A stretch of 29,462 bases of DNA from CAZAMT01 sp964486145 (GCA_964486145.1 CAZAMT010000020.1:1-29462), one strand, 5' to 3'; shown: positions 16,975-25,827, counted from the stretch's first letter. The notes: generated by a model from the sequence alone, not told the origin. Translations and numbers: made by a program.

Positions 16975-19900
16975 TTAACCCAGACCTTTCAACATGTCGC
17001 TCGCGTGCACCGCAACCAGCACAGGCATCTGGTAAGTGATGTATGCCACATCTGAGCCGTCAGAATTACCTGACCATTTAACACCTTCGGGGTTATCAGC
17101 CGGAGCCACATTTATACTGCTACCATTGCTCATTTTCACATGGTTGTTTTCAACATCCACATTGTTCCATGATAATTCGTTCCAGGTATTTACATCAGGA
17201 ATAGTATCATCCTCATTGGTATCCAGGCCGAATTTCGGTTCTCCGGGCCGTTCCTTAATTGCAAAAAACCATCCCGGGTCGTCATCATTTTCAACCCCGG
17301 ATTCCCCACTGGCCTCTTCTACGGTGAGATCAAACCCAAAAAAGTAGATATCCGGGTTCACCTTTGCATCATACAATGGATATTTTAATTTTTGAGGATC
17401 AGGATTTTCCGGATCGATGGTTTCGAGTTCTCTTGGCAGGTGGTTTTGAATTTCGCCATCCTTACGCTGCCACTTTGCCTTATGGGCATAAATAATGGCA
17501 TTCGGATATTTCTTCAAAACGTCACCACGAACAAGTAAAACCACCTGTGAAGTGTCCCCTTCAGCATCGCGATTATTAAACCGGCCCTGTTTTTCTAACT
17601 TGCTCCACAAATGTATCGGTTTGATATCGTACAGCTTTTCCTTCAATTCATCTTCAGATAAAGATGTATCGAGGTTCACGTAATTGTCTACATTCCAGAA
17701 TTGACGAAAATAAGAACCGCGCTGGTCGGTAAAATATTCGCGCCACAAGAGTTCCCTTCCCATTTCATGGTTCAAACCTACCATGTAGGATTCGATAAAT
17801 TTCTGATTGGTTTCGAGAAGGGTGATGGTATTTTGAGGAACCAGGTTAATGTTTGGAATAAGAAGTTCTACATTGATATCGCGCAAGGGTTCGTACATGG
17901 GTTCGTCGAATTTTGGATAGGCCATCACCGGTTTGAACCTTTCAACCACCTGCACTTTGAACGATGGCGGGAGGATAAGCTGATTCATCGCCCTGAGTGG
18001 AAAACGAATGTCCGGCGATATTTCCGTGGTAATATGTGTTGCCGTACCTTCAATATCCAACATTGGCGGTTCCGATTCAGGAAAAACAAAGCTTTCATCC
18101 AGCATGTTCTGCATGTCAGTCAGTGCAGTTTTGAATAACCTGGCTTGCGCAGAATCGTCCGAACCTGCGTTAAAATCCGTTCTGACGCCGGGTTTAGCGA
18201 TGGAGAAATCCGAACTTTCAGGCAATTCATCAACATCCACATTAAAAATATCTGTATCTTTTAGTTCACGGTAGCTTTTTGTTTGACGCCGCAAAGACAT
18301 CAACAACAAAACAATAATTAAAATTCCCAAAAAGATGCCTGACAGCCAGGCCGGAACTGAAAGTACCCTGGTTAATAACAACAAAATGACAACAACAATC
18401 ACCATAATGATCCACAGGTATTTGGCCCATTTTTTGGATACCCATCGAATGAGCCATTCAGGTATGTTGTTGGGTTTAACCTCATCTGCAACCTCCGACG
18501 GACCGGGCATTGGTTCCGGGTCAATTTTGGGAGGGCTTGCTTGCAATTTCCCGTCATTTATTTCCGTGATAACTTGTTCTGGTTGATGAAGTTTCATTCC
18601 GTATTTCCGAAACCCTTTGATAACCGAACTTCCGGGCCGGGTTATTTTTGTAAACACCGGGGACATCACCACCGAAGGTATTTTGCTGTCCCGGACCTGC
18701 TTAAAAACAGTGGAACCATTTTTTAAGATGCGGGGATGAAATTTTGAAGTAAAAGCCAGCAACTTATTGGAATTAAATGTTTTCACCTGGTTTTCGTAGA
18801 AAGCTGCGACGGCTTCCTTTGCAAAAATTACAAAATTGATAAAGCGGTTGGCAGCCAGTATTTCCCCCACCTGCTCCCATGCCGAGTTCATGTATTTTTC
18901 CTGATTTTTTCGAACCACATTGGTTCCTAACCCGGCTGGTACCCTGCTTCTTGGATCGAGGTTTAATTCATGCACCCAGTTTACATCACCTTTACTTGAA
19001 GGAAGATTCAAGGTTGTTTGCAATGCATGCCACCGGGCATAAAGCGGAGGAGTGATGATGGGATCGGCATCCGGTTGGCTGGTTTTGTATTTTTCGGCAA
19101 GATTTACACGTTCCTGCAAAGCTGTTTGAAAATTATCGGGATAAGGATCGGGCCAGTTCGAGAATTCAGTTTGAGGCGCTTTTAATGCTCCGCCCAGTAA
19201 TAATTCGGGATGTGAAGTAATACCCGGAATGCCCACTCCAGGCTTTTGCACATCCATATCCCTTGTACCGACCCTGTCATCAACCGGACGGGGAACCAAT
19301 CTTCGCACCAGGGTTTCAAAATCCCCTCCTTCGCCTGTACGAAAATAGTACCTGAAATAGTAGGGATATAAAAAATCGTCATTGTCAATCCACGAACATG
19401 CCATAGCATTTAAACTTCCGGGAACTTCCCTTGCCAGTCCGGCCTTTCTTCCGGATTCAAATGTCGGAACAAGGAAGGCATGATATTCGGTGTTGGGTTC
19501 CAGTTGTCTTGGACAAAGGATTCTGCTGCTTGCCTGATCTGGGTTGGCAGCGATCATATTTTCAAGCTTATCTTTAAAAGTTCCTTCCGAAGGAGTCAGG
19601 TCATCATTGACATGTACATGACACCATGCCGACAGTTGATCGAACCGGGGAAAGCTCTTTGCCGGATCATTTACCTCAATCACTGGTAAGGGTCCCTGTA
19701 TGGATTTATCTTCAGAAAATTCACCTTCTTTCAGAACGACCAGGGTTATCCAGGGGGTGAGTTTATCACCGGCAGCTTTAGCAGGTGTGTATTTCCACGG
19801 GAAATTTTCCTCATAAAACTCAACAAACGGAAAATAGTTCGTTTCGAAATCGGTTATCCAATCCAACGGCTGGGTTCGCACAATGGCTTTCCCGTGGACA

Positions 19901-20106
19901 CCAATGATATCCCCCGGTCCAATGAGGTTAATATTCGATGTCAGGGTACGGTCACCTGCCGGAATGCTTGTATCAGTGCCTACAACCACATCCACATCGA
20001 TTGATGCCCGTACTTTATGCCCGGACGTTTCAGCTTCTTTAATGCTGTTTGAAAGGCCTTGACGCAGCCAGGGCAGAAAAGAATATCTTGCTATTGGTTC
20101 ACTCAT
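16975..20106 (-). CDS. Uncharacterised 1043-residue protein with central transmembrane hairpin
   Basis: The protein has no known domain that I can name. It begins RYSFLPWLRQG (7-17) without a signal peptide. The N-terminal half holds RRLVPRPVDDRVGTRDMDV (268-286), PPLYARWHA (353-361), HELNLDPRSRVPAGLGTNVV (379-398) and NSAWEQVGEILAANR (407-421). A proline-rich, charged stretch (about 523-548) leads to two adjacent hydrophobic segments (about 563-580 and 584-604) flanked by Lys and Arg, a membrane hairpin that would put both large halves on the same side, presumably the cytoplasm. The C-terminal half holds GRELLWREYFTDQRGSYFRQ (782-801) and VVLLVRGDVLKKYPNAIIYA (855-874). Its ATG overlaps the stop of the DUF6603 gene by four bases (ATGA). 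Similar motifs are recalled from unannotated proteins of other phyla, unverified. Confidence 0.87.
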   Translation of the reverse strand: MSEPIARYSFLPWLRQGLSNSIKEAETSGHKVRASIDVDVVVGTDTSIPAGDRTLTSNINLIGPGDIIGVHGKAIVRTQPLDWITDFETNYFPFVEFYEENFPWKYTPAKAAGDKLTPWITLVVLKEGEFSEDKSIQGPLPVIEVNDPAKSFPRFDQLSAWCHVHVNDDLTPSEGTFKDKLENMIAANPDQASSRILCPRQLEPNTEYHAFLVPTFESGRKAGLAREVPGSLNAMACSWIDNDDFLYPYYFRYYFRTGEGGDFETLVRRLVPRPVDDRVGTRDMDVQKPGVGIPGITSHPELLLGGALKAPQTEFSNWPDPYPDNFQTALQERVNLAEKYKTSQPDADPIITPPLYARWHALQTTLNLPSSKGDVNWVHELNLDPRSRVPAGLGTNVVRKNQEKYMNSAWEQVGEILAANRFINFVIFAKEAVAAFYENQVKTFNSNKLLAFTSKFHPRILKNGSTVFKQVRDSKIPSVVMSPVFTKITRPGSSVIKGFRKYGMKLHQPEQVITEINDGKLQASPPKIDPEPMPGPSEVADEVKPNNIPEWLIRWVSKKWAKYLWIIMVIVVVILLLLTRVLSVPAWLSGIFLGILIIVLLLMSLRRQTKSYRELKDTDIFNVDVDELPESSDFSIAKPGVRTDFNAGSDDSAQARLFKTALTDMQNMLDESFVFPESEPPMLDIEGTATHITTEISPDIRFPLRAMNQLILPPSFKVQVVERFKPVMAYPKFDEPMYEPLRDINVELLIPNINLVPQNTITLLETNQKFIESYMVGLNHEMGRELLWREYFTDQRGSYFRQFWNVDNYVNLDTSLSEDELKEKLYDIKPIHLWSKLEKQGRFNNRDAEGDTSQVVLLVRGDVLKKYPNAIIYAHKAKWQRKDGEIQNHLPRELETIDPENPDPQKLKYPLYDAKVNPDIYFFGFDLTVEEASGESGVENDDDPGWFFAIKERPGEPKFGLDTNEDDTIPDVNTWNELSWNNVDVENNHVKMSNGSSINVAPADNPEGVKWSGNSDGSDVAYITYQMPVLVAVHASDMLKGLG

Positions 20107-23100
20107 GTTATTAGGTTTGCTTCAAAATTTGGTACTACTTGCAGCTTTTCACGATTTTCGGGATCTTCTGAAATCAAATCATCCAGGTAATCATTTGCTT
20201 CCGCCTGGCTGGCCCAACCGGCCTCATTCCCAAAAGGCTGCAAATTATCTTTGTTCACAACGGTGAAGGCTTCATTTGCAAATTTCAGTTGTTCGCGTTC
20301 CGGTTTGATTTTAAGGTTGGATTGTCGCGATAATTTTGATTTAGCGACATACGTTCCTTTCAACATTACCCTGAAATTAAAGAACCATTCTTTCACAATA
20401 GTGATAATTGCCAGCGGCACTTTATCAATAACGTGCTCTTCATATTCCACATCGAGCTTCACAAACTTGCTGCTTTCCAGATCATTTGCAGATGATGAAA
20501 TCTTAACGCCCCCATTATATTCTTCAAAGGATTTGCTCGATAATTTCTTGCTGCTATCCATATCTTTGAACTGTGCAGGGGCAAATTCTTCTTTTATATC
20601 GGTCAGGTTAAAAGCATTGGAGTCGCTTGTTACTTCTTCAATCCAGAATTTGTTTGCATCGGCTGGTTTCTGGCTTCCGAATTTCTGTATTTTCAAATCA
20701 AGCGGCACAACCTTTTGACTCAGTGTAAGCCGACCCGAAGGGTCCACCACAAGATTGGCCACATTGTTTTCTTCTTCCCCGGTGGAGAGTGATTCCATAT
20801 CAATTTCCTTGATGGTGACATTCTGAAAACTTCCCGGAGCAAGGTTCGAAACCCAGTTTCGTTTGTCTTTCAGTGCTTCCATCAGTTTTGGCAATACGTC
20901 AATATCATCAAGTTCGGTATCTTTGTCATCTCCAAATGTTTTGCTGATGCGTACTTTTACTTTCACAAACAGTACCTTGAAGGAAGCCTTGCCTTTCACT
21001 TTCCATGGTGTTGGTCCTTCCAGAGAACCGGATAAGCTGATACTAAACAAGGTAGATGAACCCGCTTTGACTGCCACGGAAGCGTGAATCTGGGCGATAA
21101 AATAAAACGGAGAAAACTGGAACAATACATCGATGGCCAGGATACCCTGTACACTAAACTTCCATGCCTTAGCGTATAATTCAACTTTAGCCCCGAATTG
21201 CACCGTGTTTGATGAAACGGCATGATAAGCCTCCAGGGTCAGGCGCGGGTTATTGCCTCCGAGCAGGTTGATGGTAATGCGTTTATAATCCAGTAAATCG
21301 AGCGGTGGTGGTTTATAAGCCGGATGGAACCCTCCGACAGTCATCAAAAATGCGGCATTGTCACCCCAAAACATTCGGAATCCCATATCGCCTTCCAACG
21401 TGAATGCAAGCAATCGTGAATCAAAGATACTGGCATCGAAAGCAACCAGTTTTTTATCAAATTCAATGGTACCAATGAAACTAACTTTGATCACAATAAT
21501 GGCTGCTTTTTCATCAGGTAATATCGCCCTGATAATTCCAAGAATGGCGATTTTCACCGGATCGGGAACACGAATAGCCAGTCCGATATCCAAAGTAATG
21601 AGTGTAGGTGTTCCCCATCCGATTTTTCCCATGATGCCAAAAACAAATGCACCTTCTTCGGGAGGAAATACCTCGCGTATGTCGCTGATAATTTTGGTTG
21701 CATTGGCCACCACGTCGGTGGGAAAAAGGATGCTCTCGAGCGTGCCATCTTTGAGGCCCTGCCGAAGTACTTCCACACGCATTTCCCTGTTCAGTCCAAG
21801 CAAACCACCTACTCCATTCAGGGTGAAGCCAAAACCCAACTGCACAGGTGAAAATTCGGCGGTGATGATGATGAGAAGGCTAAATCCATCCTTTCCACCG
21901 GGAAGTTTTGTGTTTATCAAGCCGATAGCAGTGAGGGCGAACATATTGTTAAAGTCAAGCTCCATGACGCCTTCATACCGGCCTTCATCAGGGAAGATAG
22001 CCAGAAAACCACCACCTTTAATGCCTTGTGCATCAATGGATAGTCCAACCCCGTTGGGAGGTTTGAAGCCCAGGGAAAAGTCCAGAGGACCCAGGTTACC
22101 GTCTTCAAAAGCCAAATCGGCTTCCAGACCAATTCTGGTAATAACGGCATTCAAAGGACCCAATTCGCCTTTGGCCGCGATACTCAGTTCAGGTTTGAGC
22201 TTACCATCAGATATTTTGAACACCAGGAACAGGGTTTCCAGTTCAATACCAAAAATACCTTTGTGCACGGGAATGGCAACTTCGAGAGCCGCACTGCCTC
22301 TGAAGTAAAGTCCCGATTCAGATGACCAGCCAGCCAGGATATCAAAATCAAAAGTGAAGCCATCTTCAGGGAAAATGTTACTGATGAAGCTATCTCCATC
22401 GCCCAGATTTATTACAATCTGGCCGTTTTCGATCGCTGCTTCAAGACCAAATTCACTGTTTGGATTTCCTGATGAGGCATCCCATGCACCTCCGGCTGTA
22501 AATCCGACCCGTATTTTCGAAGCCGTTAACCGGCTGCCAGCACTTTGTCCGAAAATAACAAAATCAGATGCTCCTTCCGGTGGGCTTCCAACCAGAAATA
22601 AACCGGCATCTCCGCTGACTTCGCCGGAGGGAGGTACCACTTCGATTTTACTTCCAGGATAAATGGTTAGGGATGTGCCTGCAGACAGCGCCAGGTTAGC
22701 ATTGAGCTTAATTTCCCAGTTATCAAATATAAACGGAAAAGTTATGCTGGCACCTGCTGGTATATCAACGTTTACAAGCAATTCAAGACCTCCGGGACTT
22801 ACGTCTGTTTTCGGTTGCAGCTTGAAAAATAAAAGCTCCAGACTTGGTATTTTTCCAGGTTCAGGTCGGTTATAAACCACAGGAATTGCCAGCGCGTGTA
22901 AAATTTCAAAGAGTGCATCAATCAGTTTTTCGCCGTCAAAGGAGGATTTACCCCAATCGTATAAATCCTCAAAATGTTCGGCCGGCTTGTCAAACAGATC
23001 CTTGAACGCTTCCATGTTCAGTTCGCGCCTGGTAAATGGCACTTTTGAAGGATCGCCAGTAACTTCGGAAACTTTGGTGTAAACCACGATACCCAAATAG

Positions 23101-23573
23101 CTGAGGACTTTATTGAAAATGGGATAATACCCTTCGAGATATTTAATTACAAGGTAAGAAACCAGTTTTTCAGATAAATTGCTGGCAAAATCAGTGATCA
23201 CGCCCGCGTCTATACCTGACAGGGCTCCTGCTGCATTGTCAACAGCAGTTTTAAAAGTATCAAAAGCGGCAATAACATCCGTGGTTTTGGATATCAAACT
23301 GCTTACTTTACCAATGATCGCTGAATAATCCTCATCGGATATTGCATCCACCAATTCCTGAATCAAGGCAGGAATATCACCAACAAGCCCGATTAAATTG
23401 TTTAACGCGTTGGTTACATCCGGTCTTGATTTTAATTCTTCCGGAAATTGCACTCCTAATTCTGCAAGAAAATCCAACACATGTTCGTCTGTCAGTTTTT
23501 CCTGCAGGGGATAAAATGCATTGGCCAGTTCAATAGCGAGCAGTTCGAGCGTTCCTTTTTCGTTTTCAGGCAT
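20103..23573 (-). CDS. DUF6603-type giant protein (1156 residues)
   Basis: The N-terminal part (1 to about 240) is helical. The centre (about 260-880) is a long run of alternating hydrophobic and glycine-rich strands, and the part from about 500 to 720 matches what I remember of the DUF6603 domain: GFGFTLNGVGGLLGLNR (580-596), FVFGIMGKIGWGTPTLITLD (643-662), VPDPVKIAILGIIRAILPDE (669-688). The strand pattern suggests a beta-rich rod, barrel or solenoid. The C-terminal part (about 890-1156) is charged and ends with a predicted globular domain. There is no signal peptide, so an outer-membrane barrel is unlikely by the usual route. The function of DUF6603 is unknown. The gene starts 43 bases after the carboxypeptidase stop and overlaps the 1043-residue gene by four bases. 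Confidence 0.87.
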   Translation of the reverse strand: MPENEKGTLELLAIELANAFYPLQEKLTDEHVLDFLAELGVQFPEELKSRPDVTNALNNLIGLVGDIPALIQELVDAISDEDYSAIIGKVSSLISKTTDVIAAFDTFKTAVDNAAGALSGIDAGVITDFASNLSEKLVSYLVIKYLEGYYPIFNKVLSYLGIVVYTKVSEVTGDPSKVPFTRRELNMEAFKDLFDKPAEHFEDLYDWGKSSFDGEKLIDALFEILHALAIPVVYNRPEPGKIPSLELLFFKLQPKTDVSPGGLELLVNVDIPAGASITFPFIFDNWEIKLNANLALSAGTSLTIYPGSKIEVVPPSGEVSGDAGLFLVGSPPEGASDFVIFGQSAGSRLTASKIRVGFTAGGAWDASSGNPNSEFGLEAAIENGQIVINLGDGDSFISNIFPEDGFTFDFDILAGWSSESGLYFRGSAALEVAIPVHKGIFGIELETLFLVFKISDGKLKPELSIAAKGELGPLNAVITRIGLEADLAFEDGNLGPLDFSLGFKPPNGVGLSIDAQGIKGGGFLAIFPDEGRYEGVMELDFNNMFALTAIGLINTKLPGGKDGFSLLIIITAEFSPVQLGFGFTLNGVGGLLGLNREMRVEVLRQGLKDGTLESILFPTDVVANATKIISDIREVFPPEEGAFVFGIMGKIGWGTPTLITLDIGLAIRVPDPVKIAILGIIRAILPDEKAAIIVIKVSFIGTIEFDKKLVAFDASIFDSRLLAFTLEGDMGFRMFWGDNAAFLMTVGGFHPAYKPPPLDLLDYKRITINLLGGNNPRLTLEAYHAVSSNTVQFGAKVELYAKAWKFSVQGILAIDVLFQFSPFYFIAQIHASVAVKAGSSTLFSISLSGSLEGPTPWKVKGKASFKVLFVKVKVRISKTFGDDKDTELDDIDVLPKLMEALKDKRNWVSNLAPGSFQNVTIKEIDMESLSTGEEENNVANLVVDPSGRLTLSQKVVPLDLKIQKFGSQKPADANKFWIEEVTSDSNAFNLTDIKEEFAPAQFKDMDSSKKLSSKSFEEYNGGVKISSSANDLESSKFVKLDVEYEEHVIDKVPLAIITIVKEWFFNFRVMLKGTYVAKSKLSRQSNLKIKPEREQLKFANEAFTVVNKDNLQPFGNEAGWASQAEANDYLDDLISEDPENREKLQVVPNFEANLIT

Positions 23574-23616
23574 AAGGTTGGTTGTATTATCAAACGAATA
23601 ATATGAATTCCAGTGC

Positions 23617-25098
23617 TTATATAATTTTTAAAATGAATAACAGCAGTGCAGCAAAAGTTCCTGAAATGATTGCCATGAGCATAAAACTAAATAACAAACA
23701 TCCGTCACTTTCAGGTGAACCAGAGCCCGAACCGGGAGCCGAACCAGAACCCGAGGCCGGTGCAGTCCAGTTGGCTGCATATTTGAGTAATTCAAGGGAA
23801 ACCGCATGAATTTCCCGTTGTACTTTGCGGTATTGATTTTTCGCGGGATCCATGGAAGGCCAAAACTCCCCGTCGCTTTCATGCCCGCTTTCCATCGTAA
23901 AGGCATGTACCGGAAATTCACTGTTTAAGCTGGCATTGTTTCCGCTGGCAGATAGTTGGGTACTTAACACAAAATCATCCGAAGCACCCGGGGCAGGATA
24001 TAAATCAATCGCTTGTTTTGCTTCATATTTCATTCTGTTACGTGCATGAGCATCCGAACCGGCTGCACTGAAAACAGCATTCTTCATTTGATTTGCCAGG
24101 TGAATGTGCTTTGTCAGCAAGTCATATGCACCATTTTTTGGAAAATATTCGGCATAAGAAGGATCGTTATACGGTCTTCCCGATCCCGAGGATCGATCCA
24201 GGGTTGAATTCAAAAATGATTTCGAAGTATCATTGGTTTGATTGGTATTAAATCCCCACGGATAGTATATTTCACGCGCAAACCCATGAATGTCGATGTA
24301 AAATTTAATATTTTTTTCCTGCACCAACTCGGTCACATTTTTTGTTTCATTCTCCGATGCCATTGAGTTTCCGTGGAAGGTTGCCCGTTTATGGTACCCT
24401 TCATAAATATCCGCAATATGGCCCGGGACTGCTGGATCATATGGCGGATGATAGCTACTGTCACAGGCGTCTGTTCCGGTTGCTTGCATCGCTGTACTTT
24501 CCCCGGCTGGATTATAATATTCGCTCATATCCCAAACCGGCGGAAAATTCCGGTTAATGTCAACACCAATCGCTGGAGATGGACCGGAAGCACACACTGT
24601 TCCGAGATTATGACGGTTTGTCCGCCACCATCGATTTTTCAACGCGTTTGCAGCCTGGGAGAATTTACGGCCATCACGATTCACACACGGAATAATGAAT
24701 ATTGCCAACCGATCGATGATTTTTTTGACTTCGGGATAAGGAAACGTTTGTTCTTCGAATACAATTCTGCCGGCATACACACCATCATTATCGGGATCTG
24801 AATCTGGCAGGGTAGCTTCAAAGCGGGAATCAACAAATGGCCGGGAATTCTTGTAAGAACTTAAAAGTTTTGAGGCGAGATTAACCAGGGCATCAGGTGG
24901 CGCCCATTCGCGGGCATGTATACCGCCAACAAGCAGTACCGGCACATTGCCTTTGCCAATTTTAATACATTTCACCGGATGGTTTTCATCTTCCGTATTG
25001 TGGTTCAGATTGAATACGTCAACATAACCGGAATAATCCGGATTTGAAGCCAACGCATCAAGTTTCGTATCGATTTCATCTACGGTTAAATATCCCAT
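23617..25098 (-). CDS. M14 zinc carboxypeptidase with C-terminal membrane anchor
   Basis: M14 metallopeptidases remove C-terminal residues from peptides or hydrolyse peptidoglycan stems. The zinc site is complete: HARE (His61, Glu64) and His271 in YIDIHG. Substrate-binding Asn182-Arg183 lies in DINRNF, and the general base is probably Glu403 in FTMESGH. The distance from His271 to Glu403 is longer than in carboxypeptidase A, so an insertion is present. Behind the catalytic domain comes a Gly/Ser/Pro linker (about 448-463) and one hydrophobic segment (about 467-490) ending the chain, a tail anchor. No N-terminal signal peptide is visible (start MGYLTVDEIDTKLDAL), so the catalytic domain may face the cytoplasm. 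Its ATG overlaps the stop of the 88-residue gene by one base (TGATG). Confidence 0.92.
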   Translation of the reverse strand: MGYLTVDEIDTKLDALASNPDYSGYVDVFNLNHNTEDENHPVKCIKIGKGNVPVLLVGGIHAREWAPPDALVNLASKLLSSYKNSRPFVDSRFEATLPDSDPDNDGVYAGRIVFEEQTFPYPEVKKIIDRLAIFIIPCVNRDGRKFSQAANALKNRWWRTNRHNLGTVCASGPSPAIGVDINRNFPPVWDMSEYYNPAGESTAMQATGTDACDSSYHPPYDPAVPGHIADIYEGYHKRATFHGNSMASENETKNVTELVQEKNIKFYIDIHGFAREIYYPWGFNTNQTNDTSKSFLNSTLDRSSGSGRPYNDPSYAEYFPKNGAYDLLTKHIHLANQMKNAVFSAAGSDAHARNRMKYEAKQAIDLYPAPGASDDFVLSTQLSASGNNASLNSEFPVHAFTMESGHESDGEFWPSMDPAKNQYRKVQREIHAVSLELLKYAANWTAPASGSGSAPGSGSGSPESDGCLLFSFMLMAIISGTFAALLLFILKII

Positions 25099-25364
25099 CA
25101 GGCAATCTCCCCATTGTTATTTTCACCAATGTATCCTTCAAGACTTGCCAGGTGTGTCTGTGTATCTTCCGAGGATTTTAGGACGGTAACCGTAGCGCCG
25201 CGCCCTTCCAGTTGAGCAATAGCATCATCGGAGGCATAAGCCTTGACCAGGTGTTCGTCGGGGCCGGTTTGTTTGCCTGTGCGGGGACGTATCGCAAGCC
25301 CATTGATGTCATGAATGTTTTCTAATATTGATCTGGGGCCTGTAATTTTAATATATCCTGCCAT
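25098..25364 (-). CDS. 88-residue protein before the carboxypeptidase, possible propeptide-like partner
   Basis: No family is recognised with certainty. The small protein begins MAGYIKITGPRSILENIHD, then HLVKAYASDDAIAQLEGRGA (43-62), TVTVLKSSED and a polar tail. The predicted beta-helix-beta order, with an alanine-rich helix followed by a strand of valines, resembles the compact propeptide or inhibitor folds of M14 peptidases, where phrases such as 'L..RG..V.VL' are common. Here it is a separate gene fused by a one-base stop/start overlap (TGATG) to the peptidase gene, so it may act in trans on the peptidase; this is an inference. It is the first gene of the operon, about 55 bases downstream of a good promoter, and lacks a signal peptide. 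Confidence 0.8.
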   Translation of the reverse strand: MAGYIKITGPRSILENIHDINGLAIRPRTGKQTGPDEHLVKAYASDDAIAQLEGRGATVTVLKSSEDTQTHLASLEGYIGENNNGEIA

Positions 25365-25419
25365 AGTAATTGTTTTTGGTTTTGTTTTAAGAATTTCAGG
25401 AAAACCCTTTTGATTATCT

Positions 25420-25450
25420 CAAAGGTAAAGGATAGTTGGTTTTAAGTCAA
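25420..25450 (-). promoter_or_regulatory. Bacteroidota-type promoter of the giant-protein operon
   Basis: On the minus strand, TACCTTTG (25427 down to 25420) matches the -7 consensus TAnnTTTG exactly, and TTG (25450 down to 25448) lies upstream with 20 bases between, as expected for a -33 element. Transcription would start near 25413, giving a leader of about 50 bases before the ATG at 25364. I see no other promoter of this quality up to 10133, so it probably drives all six genes. Confidence 0.65.
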
Positions 25451-25631
25451 GAGCTTGAAATACAAATAAGTTATAAATAAAGCCATTGCTTATATTAAGA
25501 AACATAAAGAACATTCGTTTTTTTGTATCTGTCGCATCCAATGACACGCAACCCGCTACCTGCAAGTGATGTGTTCAGAGGAAAAGCGGCAAATGGAAAT
25601 TGCATCTTCCTCTCAATTAAACCTATGCTAA

Positions 25632-25802
25632 TATTCACAGTTTGGATTTAAAGAAGGTCGTAAGCTTAAGCTTATCGATCTGTCCAGCGATATAAAGGAG
25701 GAAAATGATGCTTTTTTCATTTTTGCATTAGAAAACGCAAAAGCAATTGAATTTGTCGATGGATTCATTGCTGTTCTTCCTTTATTTAGGATGTATTTAT
25801 AA
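25632..25802 (+). pseudogene. Possible gene remnant (56 codons, no start codon)
   Basis: After a TAA at 25629-25631 the frame stays open for 56 codons to TAA at 25800-25802. The translation begins YSQFGFKEGRKLKLIDLSSD and later reads ENAKAIEFVDGFIAVLPLF, a normal protein-like composition. There is no ATG, GTG or TTG near its beginning. An overlapping frame just upstream (ATG at about 25541, ending TAA near 25649) reads MTRNPLPASDVFRGKAANGN and would join it after a frameshift. Together they could be a decayed small gene; I recognise neither part, and chance cannot be excluded. Confidence 0.3.
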
Positions 25803-25819
25803 CCAATCCTTGTAAAAAA

Positions 25820-25827
25820 TAATTTTG
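25820..25827 (+). promoter_or_regulatory. Possible promoter -7 box for the DUF1800-DUF1501 pair
   Basis: TAATTTTG fits TAnnTTTG and lies about 70 bases before the ATG at 25899. No TTG at the expected -33 distance is visible, so the call is weak. Confidence 0.35.

Noticed and set aside
21358..22308. Long 316-codon open frame on the plus strand inside the DUF6603 gene
   Set aside because: It is antisense to a clearly coding gene, its translation is dominated by Ser, Pro, Lys and Arg without family motifs, and its frame simply mirrors the codon bias of the real gene.
10133..25364. Contractile injection system or prophage tail cluster
   Set aside because: No sheath, tube, baseplate, spike, LysM or AAA ATPase motifs were found in any of the six proteins.
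25694..25731. Strong Shine-Dalgarno-like AAAGGAGG followed by ATG
   Set aside because: The frame from this ATG stops after eight codons, and Bacteroidota rarely rely on such sites; the match is probably chance within a lysine-glutamate codon run.
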